From assembly GCA_977006965.1 (NCBI GenBank), contig OZ345359.1:2356001-2420000 (forward strand): 64,000 bases of DNA, given 5' to 3'. This DNA is from Phymatolithon calcareum. Taxonomy: Eukaryota; Rhodophyta; Florideophyceae; Hapalidiales. This document shows, piece after piece, positions 10,599 to 19,386 of the stretch. Numbering within the stretch: the first letter of the stretch is position 1; each line of letters begins with the position of its first letter. Made by a program: the position numbers and the translations under genes. The notes under the pieces were generated by a model. It searched no databases, was not told the DNA's origin, and was given only the letters and a program-made list of their open reading frames with translations.

Positions 10599-10625
10599 AA
10601 TATGAATTATTTTTTACAAGGTATG
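10599..10625 (+). repeat. 27-nt direct repeat, copy B
   Basis: Identical to 9759-9785 and 840 bp away. It abuts the 3' end of a LINE reverse-transcriptase fragment, so it may mark an insertion or recombination junction. Confidence 0.85.
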
Positions 10626-11005
10626 GCTTGAAGCTCTTCTGAATTTCTTCTCTCTGGTATTTGCACCAGCAACTTTTCTTTCTTCGCCATGGTCCTTCTC
10701 GGCATCTTGAAAGCTAGTAGTTCCCGTCGATGGGAAGCAGCTTGGATTCGACATATTAGGCGAAGTCTATCCGTCCTTCCTCGTGCCAGTGGCCAGAAGA
10801 CTTGTCTGAAAAACGTTTGTTCAACTTCCTTGACCGCGCTCTGGACATTTTCTGTCCACGGTGTTAAGTGCATAGCGTACTCCCAGCGCGGATGGATTAA
10901 TGCCTTGTATACTTGGATGCATTTATGTATGCCAATTCCCTTCTTGAATACCCCTAGGGCACGGAGCTCGTACAGAGCGATCCTAGCATTCTTGAGGCGT
11001 TTCAA
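10607..11005 (-). pseudogene. non-LTR retrotransposon reverse transcriptase, C-terminal fragment
   Basis: A 132-codon fragment typical of the post-catalytic part of LINE reverse transcriptases. It shows a KRLKNARIALYEL helix, then YKALIHPRWEYAM (the usual Y-x-x-x-(I/V)-x-P-x-x-x-Y-A motif), then a TFFRQVFWP segment and an arginine-rich tail. No catalytic YADD box is present, so this is a 5'-truncated relic. It is different in sequence from the LINE that hosts the gypsy element farther right. Confidence 0.6.
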
Positions 11006-11039
11006 GCGCCCCTGTGCCTTCTGAATCTTCCACTACCTG

Positions 11040-11879
11040 TAAATTACTTACATTCATGATAGAGCTGGCCTCCGACGAGTCTGGGAGCAACAAGAAGAAC
11101 GCCGTGGCAGAAAAATAATGTTTTCCAAATATGGTCTACCGCACCAAGCAATGAGGACGAAAGAAAGCAGGCACAGAATTGCGAAAGAACGAACTCAATC
11201 AGATCATATTGCACATTGTGATGGACATTTTCCGGTATTCTTTCCCGTGAGGCAGAGCTCTATTTCGCCTGCACGAACTCAAAGGTCGTGCCACGAGCTG
11301 GTTTATTTAGAGAGTGTGATATATGGTAGTCTGGGAGCTCAAGTGATGTGATTTAACATATCCATCGATAGCAAATCGACCAAAAGCGCTAACGGAGGAC
11401 TATTTTGTGCTTAGTGCGCTAGCAGGCATGCATAATTCTATCCAGTTTTGAGCTTCACCGGACAGCACCAGCATCATTGATGCAAGAAGAGTTGTTGAGA
11501 CTGTGTCTTCGATTCACGAAAGCAAGCGAAGACTGCCTCGGTAACGAGACTTCCGTCGGGGAGAAAAGATCTACTCGGAGCTATTCTTGATATATTGTGA
11601 AAGCATTGGATGGAGAATATGCATTGGGAAGATATTCCCTGTTGCTCCCTGTTGCTCAAAAACCTCATTTCCTTCCGTGACAATACACAGTTTCTATAGA
11701 ACTAAAGAATCCGGGGGTCGCCATAGTAGATAAATTGATTGGGATCAAGTGGATAGGCTTACTTGGTCGTGTAATCAGGTTGGGTTTATCTTGAAAATGA
11801 GTGATATCTCTCTGATGCGATTCCTCAGTCTAAGATTCTGCCAGGATTGCGTCTTTCTTTCTTTCCTGCAGAAGACGTT
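11040..11879. other. intergenic, decayed repeat sequence
   Basis: No intact gene. Presumably LINE upstream and 3'-flanking sequence between the fragment at 10607-11005 and the zinc-knuckle end at 11888-12145. No domain could be identified. Confidence 0.35.
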
Positions 11880-12145
11880 AACTAAAGTTAGCATCTGGGG
11901 TTGTCAAGCAACCCCTCATTGTTCACGAATTTGAGTACTTCAAGCGGTTTCTCCCTACATAATTCCTCTATCGTTTCACGCCCTACTCTACCAATAGTCT
12001 GCCGTCTTGATAAAGCACACCCACAGCAGCGAAGAATTAAGTGATCAACAGTCTCTTTGGTTCCACCTGAACAGGCTTTGCAAATGAGGTCGTAGTCCAC
12101 CGAGCCATCGTTCTTCCCGTGAAAAGCTGCTACCAGCGAGCAGCA
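11880..12145 (-). mobile_element. LINE 3' coding end (zinc knuckle), separated by gypsy insertion
   Basis: Minus-strand coding end of a non-LTR retrotransposon. The pattern is C-x2-C followed by GGTKETVDHLILRCCGC, a zf-RVT-like zinc site usual at the end of RNase H-bearing LINE polyproteins. At 12145 the frame joins exactly to the RNase H part ending at 19382 once the gypsy element and one CAGCA duplication are ignored. The ORF stops at 11888. Confidence 0.8.
12141..12145. repeat. target-site duplication CAGCA, left
   Basis: CAGCA directly precedes the left LTR and is repeated directly after the right LTR at 19382-19386. A 5-bp duplication is standard for Ty3/gypsy integrases. Confidence 0.9.
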
Positions 12146-12606
12146 TGAAAGGCGAAGTATGATACTTACTTGAGAAATAAGTTATGTTTGGTGGTGGTAT
12201 GACATGAGTGGTAACATGTGTGGTACGGTTCAGTTTGGGTGAGGTTGGTAGTGAAGGTTGATTCTGGTTGTTCTGGCGGGTGTAGTTTGGCTCTGCGTTG
12301 GTTGCCGGCCTCGACTTCCGGACGACTTCCGAGATTACATAGAGTTCTAAGATAGTCTAGACACTAGGTATTGATAGTCCAGAGCATTATTCTAGCTAGG
12401 CATAAGGAGTTAGTTTTCTAAAATAAGTTTCTATCACAACTATAAGTAACAATTACATGCTAGGAACAAGGAATAAGAACTAACATAACTGGCCATAACA
12501 TGTAAAAACATAATGGTATAGAACTACAAAGTATAGAAGTACTGTAAGGGTAATGTCTAAGAAGACATGTGCTGTCATAAGGACAGTTTATAAAAAATCC
12601 CTTACA
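12146..12606 (-). repeat. 3' LTR of the gypsy element
   Basis: 461 bp, about 97% identical to 18922-19381. Read on the plus strand it starts TGAAAGGCG and ends CCCTTACA. Confidence 0.92.
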
Positions 12607-12646
12607 TTACTACCCCCTTGGAAAAGAGTCGCCCTCGACTCTTTGT

Positions 12647-13620
12647 TCATGGAGCACTTCGAAGCCTTAAGTTATACGGCCGAAGTAGACTTGAGTGAAA
12701 TGCATTGTGTACACCCCTTTGGAGAAGAACTGGAGGTAGTTCAAGCCGGGAAGAAACTTTGTTAATCTTCTCGGTAACTTTGAAAGGTCCAATTAATTTC
12801 GATAGAATTTTTGCGACTTGTCTTTGTAACTCCATTTGAAGATTTTTAGTGGACAGCAATACTAAATCACCGACATTTATATTGCAAGGGTTTCTCCGTT
12901 TATTAGCGTAGCTCGCCATATATTCGTTGAACTTGGTAGTATTCTCCTGGGCACACATAGTGGCGTTTTTGCATGTCACAAATGAAATCCGATGCAGGTT
13001 CCTTAGAAGAAGTGACAATGTCGAGTGGTGTTGTCTTTGGTTCAGTGCCATATTTCAAGTAGAATGGAAAGAAGCATGTAGTTGAATGAATTGCGGAGTT
13101 ATATGCAACTTCAACGTCCACAAGATGCTTGACTCAATTATCTTGTCGTGTATTCACATACGACCGTATCATTTCTTCAATTTTTCTGTTCATTCTCTCA
13201 GTTTGTCCGTCTGTTTGTGGATTGTATGCCGAGGATAGTGATATCTTTACGCCTAAGAGAGAGAACAGTGATTTCCAGAACGTACTGACGAATATTTTAT
13301 CCCTATCGCAAATGATTTGTTGCGGTAGTTTGTGGTGTCGATAGATGTTCTCGTGAAATATTTTTGCAATTCCGTCAGCCCCTAACGTTTGTAGTTGTAG
13401 GGCATATGCGAATCATCTTGGTGAGTCGATCCACAAGGACAAGAATAGCAGTGTGATTCTTTGTTGTCTTCGGGAGAGGTGATATGAAATCCATGGTTAT
13501 ACCTGACCACTTTTCAGTGGGAAGTTTCAAACGTTGAAGCTCTCCAATAAGTTATTTTTTAACATAAGTTACAGGTCTTCACGTATTATTCGACGGTTTT
13601 TGCCATTCGTGGCCAGAAGA
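12647..13620 (-). pseudogene. gypsy integrase remnant
   Basis: In minus-strand order: a W-SGITMDFISPLP stretch followed by VDRLTK (the first catalytic Asp region of the DDE core) near 13400-13550, then MDVEVAYNSAIHSTT with a P-F-x-x-x-YG motif (13121-12903), then an INVGDLVLLSTKN segment and a GPFKV...HNAFHSSLLRPY tail, the usual C-terminal part of gypsy integrases. Several frameshifts separate these blocks. Confidence 0.8.
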
Positions 13621-13839
13621 ATTTCTTCTAAAATCGTTGGAGTGTTTTCTTGACGCCGAGGTGTCCGGAGGAGTACGTGTCATGGTTATCGAAGATGACT
13701 TTGATTCGAACAGAGCCCTGTGGAATGCAAGTCTTTCTGTCCTTGTAAAGAATCTTATATATGATTTTGTATGGTCCTGTGGGTTTTCGATAGATTTCTT
13801 TGAAGTCTGGGTCTTGAATATACTGTTCTTGGAGATATC

Positions 13840-14160
13840 CTACTGATCGGTGTTGACGATGAACTTATGTCCATGGAGGTACACTCGCCAAACGCGAAGT
13901 GATATGAAAATTCCCAGTAGTTCGCGTTCGTGAACTCTATACTTCTGTTCCGCAGGATTAAGAGTTATTGAATAGAATCTAACGGGATGGATGGATGTTT
14001 CGTGATTCTGTTCCAGAACAGCTCTAATAGCGAAGTCCGATGAGTCAGATGTACGTTGGGATCGAAATTCTTGAGAACTGGGGCAGAAACTAAAGCGATT
14101 TTGATTTTCTTGACGCCTTGTCTTCTGTCGATGCCCATTTAAAATCCGTTTTACCTGCAA
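13840..14160 (-). pseudogene. gypsy RNase H domain remnant
   Basis: Shows DSSDFAIRAVLEQ, then RFYSITLNPAEQKYRVHERELLGI, then HGHKFIVNTDQ: the canonical D-x-S-x-x-(G/A)-x-G-A-VL, E-x-E-L and TD signatures of the Ty3/gypsy RNase H, with substitutions. Confidence 0.8.
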
Positions 14161-14199
14161 GGAAGGTAAGCGGCTTAAATATTCCGGAAGAGGTTTTTA

Positions 14200-14919
14200 A
14201 TGAATTTTCGGTACTAGCTGTCAAGGCCTAAGAATTCCTGAATGTCTTTCTTATGTCGCGGAATGGGCCAAGTAACCAGAGCTTCGACCTTTCTCTTATC
14301 CATGTCAATACCCTTGCTGGTGAGGACATGTCCCAAGTGCTCAATTCTTTGAACGGCAAACTCGCATTTCGACAGCTTCGCATAAAGCTTCTCTTTGCGC
14401 AATATTTACAGGACCGTACGTAAGTGACTGATGTGGTCTTCTATGTTCTCACTGTATATAAGAATATCGTCCAGGTATACGTTGATGAATTTGTCAAGAT
14501 GAACAAGACACGGATGTAATGTCTTGTTCATTAAAGCAATGAAATTCGCTGGAGCATTGGTAAGTCCGAACGAAAGGACTAGAAATTAGTAAAGTCCATA
14601 TCTAATCCGAAACGCAGTCTTTGGTATTGATTCTTCTGCTTTCGGATTTGATGGTATCCAGAACGAAGGTCAGTCTTCGAAAAATACTTTGCTCCTGCGA
14701 TCCGGTCGAATATATCATCGATTCGGGGAAGAGGGTATTTGTTGTGAGCTTGTTCAGTGAACGGTAATCGACACACATTCTAAGGTCACCGTTCTTCTTA
14801 TTAACAAATATAATTGGAGCTCCCCAAGTGCTTTTGCTTGGTCTTATGAACCATTTCTTCGATAGGTTAGCGAGTTGCTTGCGAAGTTCTTCTTTCTCGG
14901 TGTAGTGCCACAACTCAAA
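14200..14919 (-). pseudogene. gypsy reverse transcriptase remnant
   Basis: In minus-strand order: [14 protein letters not shown], then [12 protein letters not shown], then (frame change) NKYPLPRID and [12 protein letters not shown], then VYLDDIL near 14470, then KCEFAVQRIEHLGHVL (14402-14214). These are RT blocks in the correct order. The catalytic YLDD-type box is readable but the gene is frameshifted at least twice. Confidence 0.85.
14911..14919. repeat. 9-bp duplication CAACTCAAA, left
   Basis: CAACTCAAA here and at 16562-16570 flank a 1642-bp insert in the gypsy pol gene. Removing the insert and one copy rejoins the pol frame. Confidence 0.75.
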
Positions 14920-16561
14920 ACGAGCCGGCTGGGTCGTAAATCCAGTCTAGAGACACAAAAAACAGGACCAAATGGACAACACTCTTGAACAGTAGAAATT
15001 GGTTTCGTCACTCAAGTTGGTATGAAACAAGAAAACTTGTATCCTAGAATACGGAAATCTCACCAGTAACTTCAGAGATGAAGCGTATGTCAAACAAACG
15101 TATCAACAAGTTTCAGATAGAAACGAAGCGTGCAGGAATAGTCCTGGCGGTTCAAGGGTGGATAGTCCGAGAACCCTTACGATCGCGGCTTCCCGCACTT
15201 CTTGTAAAGAAGTTTCAGTGGGGCGATTGCTAACTATCGTGACCAGGTAGTTAACCTTTTGCCGGTCTCGTCCTTCTGTTCTTTCTGGAGAGCTTTGTAC
15301 ACGCACGGTGCCATTGAGCCAAGAAAGCAAAGCTTCCCAATGTTATAGCCGCGCAAAACGACTGTCGACGGGTCCCGAGACCAAGTTCTCTACGACGCGC
15401 CGTTGGCCTCAAGAGGGTCACAACTCCTCAAGAGTTTTGTTCAGGTGCGAGATACTTCCACAGGAAGGAGAATGAAGAGCCAATCACCCGACGATGATTG
15501 TCACGGACGCGCAAGAGGACACACAAAAAGGGGTCAGTCGTCGTGCGCGCGCAATGAGTTTTGAGCTACCAACCGTTAAGGAATAAAGCGGATTCGGCAA
15601 GATGAGTTTACTCCAAGATCGGTTACGCTAAGGTAGCTCCCCTCTCTTTCTCCGAGGCGCCGCTCGAAGAGAGGGAAGCTCTATATATCTACCGAAATGT
15701 CTACTGATGCGGCCCTTAGGGAGCTAGGAACTTGGCGATGAGGCAGGAAACCAGCACACGCATTTCTATAATCCTATTGCACCATTAGTGTGCAATGGAC
15801 CTATAAGAGGCTCTAAGAACACATAAAATGATGCACGATTGCCCAAATACGGTGCGACTTGCACCATCCTGTTACACACACAGTGCATATTTGCACTGAT
15901 GCGTATAGGTATTGTAAATATGACGCACGGTAAAGTCACTCTTGCAGCAGTGGGGTGCATTTCCGGCGTCCAAGGTACGGAGACGGTGCAACATTGCGAA
16001 AGCTATGCACATATGCGTCTGAAAGCTTGCAACATACTGGATGACTGCTGATACCCTGAGTAGTGACTCCTGTTTTCCCGAAAAGCAATTGAAAAAACTT
16101 GCTGAAGTAATGGTAATTCCACCTCCAATCCGATCGCATCTTGCCTCGTATATCTAATAAAATGTTAATCTACTTTATGCGAAATATTTAAATGCTTCGA
16201 TTGCAACTTCCCCCAGAAATCAAATATTTCGTAAAGTCATACTTCAAACCTTTGATCTGATTCACGATCTCGAACATATGACTTGGAATCCAGTTCTGAT
16301 TCACTAACATTAATTATGATTTCTTTTTCAATTACGGGCGGCTCTCTAAAATTGGAGTAATTGGACTTCTACTCTCCTAAACTATATGTGGAGTAATCTG
16401 AAGCTCACATTTGAGAGTATTGGCCAATATCTGACCGAATCCAGATTAAATGGACCAATTAGAGTGGGTTTATGCCCGCATTACCGACTTCGGCTGAAAA
16501 TTGTGTATATAAACTGTCTGTATCTCAGCGAAGACCAAAGAGGAACCCTAAACCTGAGAGC
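14920..16561. mobile_element. unclassified insert within gypsy pol
   Basis: 1642 bp placed between the leader of the reverse transcriptase (ending KEPSFEL on the minus strand) and its continuation [13 protein letters not shown]. The 9-bp flanking duplication shows transposition. The insert ends (ACGAGCC... and ...CTGAGAGC) show no clear terminal inverted repeats, and I found no recognisable transposase or RT in it. It contains a 14-bp inverted repeat around 15640-15685 (AGCTCCCCTCTC against GAGAGGGAAGCT) next to a TATATATC string. A 9-bp duplication would suit a Mutator-like element, but that is only a guess. Confidence 0.65.
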
Positions 16562-16570
16562 CAACTCAAA
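16562..16570. repeat. 9-bp duplication CAACTCAAA, right
   Basis: Partner of 14911-14919, at the right end of the nested insert. Confidence 0.75.
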
Positions 16571-16599
16571 GGAAGGTTCTTTTCTCGCTTCCCTCGGAA

Positions 16600-16800
16600 G
16601 CTTCACCCCATCGGCTGTACCTTTGGTACCACACTCGGATAAGCGGTATAGTCCTTTTCCTTAGTGTTCGGCGCCTTATACCAGTTCGATTTTGAATTCG
16701 CTACCTCTAAAAGGGGGTAGTTCATCGGGTAGATCTTCAGGGAGCACCTCTTTGTACTCATTTAGCAATGATATAACGCTGGAGTCTTCTGATGACTACT
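16600..16800 (-). pseudogene. gypsy protease-RT linker
   Basis: On the minus strand LLNEYKEVLPEDLPDELPPF, then a KIEL and an LYRLS segment, the conserved lead-in to Ty3/gypsy reverse transcriptases. It proves the element continues on this side of the insert. Confidence 0.75.
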
Positions 16801-17099
16801 GTGTGGTCTTATGGGTCTTAGTATCACAGCAAAACACTTGTGATTTCTTGGTTGATCGTACCAGGGTTTTGGAAGAGATCAGATTAAGTCGATGTGAGAC
16901 TTTGAGTATAAATCTAGTCTTTGTATCTTGAAAGGTGAACGATAATCCTTTTCTTCCGCAGTCTGTTAGAGCGGCGTGTTTGGATATCCAGTCATTCCCA
17001 AGAATGAGGTCGCATCGTTGAAGTTGACAGATGGGTAACAGAAGTGTATCTTGGTATCCGGAGAATATTCAATATTCCACCGATTTGGATTGTTTTTTC

Positions 17100-17290
17100 T
17101 GTCCCGTCAGCCATTTAGGCACTCTCGTGTGATTGGATACGAGTGAGACCAAGTTCTTCGGCGAATCGTGAGGATATTAGACTTTCTGTTGAGCCGTGGT
17201 CAAGTAAAATCCGGCACTTGTGCTTGTTGGAGGAGCCGAAAATAACATAAAGGGGGGTTGAGTTCAATAGCACAGCATGTGATGATTGGG
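17100..17290 (-). pseudogene. gypsy aspartic protease remnant
   Basis: RILLDHGSTESLISSRFAEEL around 17145-17220 matches the retropepsin active-site block, but the expected D-(S/T)-G triad reads D-H-G. The flanks carry stops. Confidence 0.65.
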
Positions 17291-17384
17291 GCGAAGGTAA
17301 TCCTTCTTTTCTGTGTTTTTAAAATTTTTCGGAAGGGTTTCGAAATGAACTAGCTAGAGAGTTGGAATCGGCAGAGCTCAGTTC

Positions 17385-18120
17385 CTCTTGACGTTATTTG
17401 GACAGTTACGAGCGATATAGCCTTGCTCTCTACAACGCAAGCAACGTCTTTCAGCAATGAACTTGTCTCGGACTTCTTCGGTCAGTTTTTTCAATTGGAC
17501 ATTACCAATATCCATTGGAGAGAACCTAGTGTTTTGCTTCGGTCCAGCAGCAGGTGGAGTCTGGGGCTGCGTTTTTCCGCTACCGTGAGCACTCTAAACG
17601 AGTTCGGCATCTCTCATGAGGTCGTTGATATTACGGTACTGCTTGGTGCACAACTCTTTCCAAATGTACGACCTCGAGAGTACAAGTCAATCACTTCGTC
17701 GATAGAAATGTTAGGAATTCTTCCCATGATTGTGGGGAAGTCATTGTTGTAGACTTGGACTGACTTGATCTGCTTCCATACGCTCAGTTTGTCTCGTGCT
17801 AGCTTGATCTTGTTTAGCTATCCGAAACGGTTCAGCATTTCTTCCCTTATTTCGTTCCACTAAGATATTTTTGGATTTCGATGGAGGTTTAGAGTCACAA
17901 AACAGGTGTGGGCTTGACCGTACAGAAAGCGGACTGCAATATTTAAAGACTCGCTAGGATTGCTGACACCTATTAAATAGTTGCCCATGCGATAGGCCCA
18001 ACTTTGGACAACTTTTTTTCCAGTATACGACGATGGTTTTTTGATTTTAGGTTGGCGGTCACTCATACGGCTGGAAGATAATTCGTTAATTTTTCTCTTT
18101 GCATCCTCCAATTGAGCGTG
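17385..18120 (-). pseudogene. gypsy gag and zinc-knuckle remnant
   Basis: The 84-codon piece at 18111-17860 has KKPSSYTGKKVVQSWAYRMG, a hydrophobic run and a FLYGQAHTCF segment, typical of Ty3/gypsy capsid. Near 17400-17445 a CCHC-like knuckle reads CLRCREQGYIARNC, in which the expected His is Tyr. The 18120-18921 stretch upstream is untranslated leader with no recognised content. Confidence 0.75.
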
Positions 18121-18921
18121 TAGCTAACCAATTAATTGTTGTACGTTGGGTGTCTAAGGACGGTGATTGGATGCTTGAGAAAATTATCACTACCAGGCTG
18201 CATGGTGATTCATTGATATTGATTACTGGAACAATTCACGATTGATATTATCAATAACGCAGAGGTGGGCTTTGCTCTTCTGGTGACGCTTGAAGTGGTC
18301 CTGTGACTCAAAGTCACGCTTGTACTGTACCCTGTGGAGGTCGGTGTGCAGTATCGTGATGTTATGGCGATGGTTCTTGGACCTAATGTAGTCGTCAAAG
18401 CTCCGGGGACCGTTACACGTGACAACACAAAGCTTGCAGTGACGGCGGATATTTTTAACGGAATTTTACGGCGGTCTTTGCTTCTCGGCACGGCGCGCGC
18501 GTTGATCCGAGGCTCTCGCCTTGCGCCCAGAAATGTTCTTTATTTTCTTCTCAGGGCCCTTCGAGACAGGTGCTGGGGCCGAGCAGGGAATTCTGTACGT
18601 CAGCGTGAAGGTCAGGCGGAGGTCGAGAGATATTTTCGGGCGGCCAATAAAAGTCGAGAGCGAAGTGTCGTCCGTTTCCGTCCCCATCGGTGGCGGTGGA
18701 ATGGTCTACTTCACCACAGTCACGGTACGTGACGACCCTGTATTCAGATCCACTGCACAATCCCAATTTGGCTAAAAGTAATTAGTATATGATCATTTTT
18801 ATGTAAGCTCACGGATGCGCCAATTTCCAATTAATAAACTCAAAGGCTCGCGGAGATCAGGGCACCAGTGACCGTTCTAATTGTGGAGCGGATATGATGC
18901 GCTGTAGCTGGTGCTACGAAA

Positions 18922-19381
18922 TGAAAGGCGGAATATGATACTTACTTGAGAAATAAATTATGTTTGGTGGTCGTAAGACATGAGTGGTAACATGTGTGGT
19001 ACGGTTCAGTTTGGGTGAGGCTGTTAGTGAAGGTTGATTCTGGTTGTTCTGGTGGGTGTAGTTTGGCTCTGCGTTGGTTGCCGGCCTCGACTTCCGGCCG
19101 ACTTCCGAGATTACATAGAGTTCTAAGATAGTCTAGACACTAGGTATTGATAGTCCAGAGCATTATTCTAGCTAGGCATAAGGAGTTAGTTTTCTAAAAT
19201 AAGTTTCTATCACAACTATAAGTAACAATTACATGCTAGGAACAAGGAATAAGAACTAACAAAACTGGCCATAACATGTAAAAACATAATGGTATAGAAA
19301 TACAAAGTATAGAAGTACTGTAAGGGTAATGTCTAAGAAGACATGTGCTGTCATAAGGACAGTTTATAAAAATCCCTTGCA
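18922..19381 (-). repeat. 5' LTR of the gypsy element
   Basis: 460 bp, TG...CA ends on the plus strand, partner of 12146-12606. Being at the upstream end of the minus-strand element it should carry the element promoter; a TTTATAAACTG string near its transcription-proximal end is a candidate TATA. Confidence 0.92.
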
Positions 19382-19386
19382 CAGCA
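19382..19386. repeat. target-site duplication CAGCA, right
   Basis: CAGCA, partner of 12141-12145. Confidence 0.9.

Larger units (their letters stand above)
12146..19381 (-). mobile_element. Ty3/gypsy LTR retrotransposon, complete but decayed, carrying a nested insert
   Basis: A 7.2-kb minus-strand element with two LTRs (TG...CA) and a 5-bp target duplication. In the minus direction its coding order is gag, zinc knuckle, protease, reverse transcriptase, RNase H, integrase, which is the Ty3/gypsy order. All frames carry stops or shifts. The two LTRs differ at about 13 of 460 positions by eye, so insertion is fairly recent but not current. A purine-rich AAGGGGGTAGTAA tract touches the inner edge of the 3' LTR (12607-12619). 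A standard TGG-starting primer-binding site is not evident next to the 5' LTR. It interrupts a LINE and is itself interrupted at 14920-16561. Confidence 0.92.

Noticed and set aside
18895-18921. Primer-binding site next to the gypsy 5' LTR
   Set aside because: No TGG start complementary to a tRNA 3' end; a small GTAGC-ACCA-GCTAC hairpin is there instead, but self-priming would be speculation.
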